Shown one piece after another: positions 63,867-64,000 of a stretch of 64,000 bases of DNA; within the stretch, counting starts at the first letter, position 1; each line of letters opens with the position of its first letter. The notes below the pieces were generated by a model. The model had not been told where the DNA came from, did no database searches, and saw nothing but the letters and a program-made list of their open reading frames with translations. The DNA is from Entoloma clypeatum (taxonomy: Eukaryota; Basidiomycota; Agaricomycetes; Agaricales; Entolomataceae). A program made the position numbers and the translations under genes. Where the stretch lies: positions 2,852,001 through 2,916,000 of the forward strand of contig OY751493.1 of the NCBI GenBank assembly GCA_963565915.1, given 5' to 3'.

Positions 63867-64000
63867 ATGGCGTCGACGAGCTCAAATCCGTATCCGGACT
63901 TTGCGCCCAATGCCGCCGCCGCCCACCCGCAGCACATCCCGTCCGGTCACTGGCCACCGGGTCTCCGCCCCGGCGCGCTGCCCCATCCCCCACCGCAGAG
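63867..64000 (+). CDS. Start of an unidentified gene, runs off the window
   Basis: ATG at 63867 opens a GC-rich frame (MASTSSNPYPDFAPNAAAAH) that stays open to the window end and is rich in Pro, Ala and His, as in the disordered N-terminus of a regulatory protein. Its position 83 bp from the MMSDH start continues the head-to-head pattern seen elsewhere. Too short to identify. Confidence 0.4.
   Translation, partial: MASTSSNPYPDFAPNAAAAHPQHIPSGHWPPGLRPGALPHPPPQ

Noticed and set aside
1..64000. Biosynthetic gene cluster or CRISPR/phage-defence system
   Set aside because: Genes are unrelated eukaryotic housekeeping functions with introns. No repeats-spacers, integrases of phage type or synthase cores are present.

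Overview
The window is nuclear DNA of a filamentous basidiomycete fungus, most probably an Agaricomycete. Genes are tightly packed on both strands and cut by many 45-70 nt introns, usually GT-AG and several GC-AG. The recognisable proteins are eukaryotic: prefoldin, m-AAA protease, HOPS, TRAPPII and Dsl1/NRZ tethering factors, seipin, mitochondrial carriers. The transposons are fungal LTR elements (a Ty1/copia element and a chromodomain Ty3/gypsy fragment) and a small TA-flanked MITE. No bacterial operon structure, CRISPR array or phage genes are present, and I recognised no tRNA or rRNA gene.

Layout. 1-8.3 kb: end of a PTC6-like PP2C phosphatase, prefoldin subunit 6, mitochondrial ribosomal protein uS17m, a WDR8/WRAP73 protein and a mitochondrial m-AAA protease. 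8.5-20.8 kb: the accessory region, with two tandem Dal5-like MFS transporter copies on the minus strand. The distal copy (18.25-20.76 kb) looks intact. The other is a pseudogene split by a 6.5 kb copia element (9604-16093, target duplication CCATG) and a 420-bp MITE. The copia element carries an extra ORF ahead of gag, and an antisense chromovirus fragment replaces its reverse-transcriptase core. 21-28.7 kb: UreD, Byr4/Bfa1 and NRDE-2/Nrl1, all on the minus strand. 28.8-41.5 kb: NIP7, Sec39, a disordered protein, CGR1, VPS18 and an SHB17-like phosphatase. 41.6-46.7 kb: a long coiled-coil protein and the YHM2 carrier. 47.5-56.8 kb: minus-strand TRS120, a small zinc-finger protein, an LCCL membrane protein and two uncharacterised genes. 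56.8-64 kb: seipin, a decayed SDR gene, an SH3BGRL-like protein, a low-molecular-weight tyrosine phosphatase, methylmalonate-semialdehyde dehydrogenase, and the first codons of a gene that runs off the end.

The conserved genes are housekeeping genes with no shared pathway. Themes are membrane tethering (VPS18, SEC39, TRS120), mitochondria (m-AAA, uS17m, YHM2, MMSDH, possibly the PP2C) and ribosome biogenesis (NIP7, CGR1). Seven head-to-head pairs have start codons only 31-131 bp apart, so shared bidirectional promoters are likely.

The most unusual signals are the 278-codon ORF that begins inside the copia LTR, the copia/gypsy composite with nearly identical LTRs, and a set of very small exons (3+3, 7 and 14 nt) together with five GC-AG introns. 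All gene models were spliced by eye from conserved protein motifs. Exon borders are predictions, best where stated exactly.
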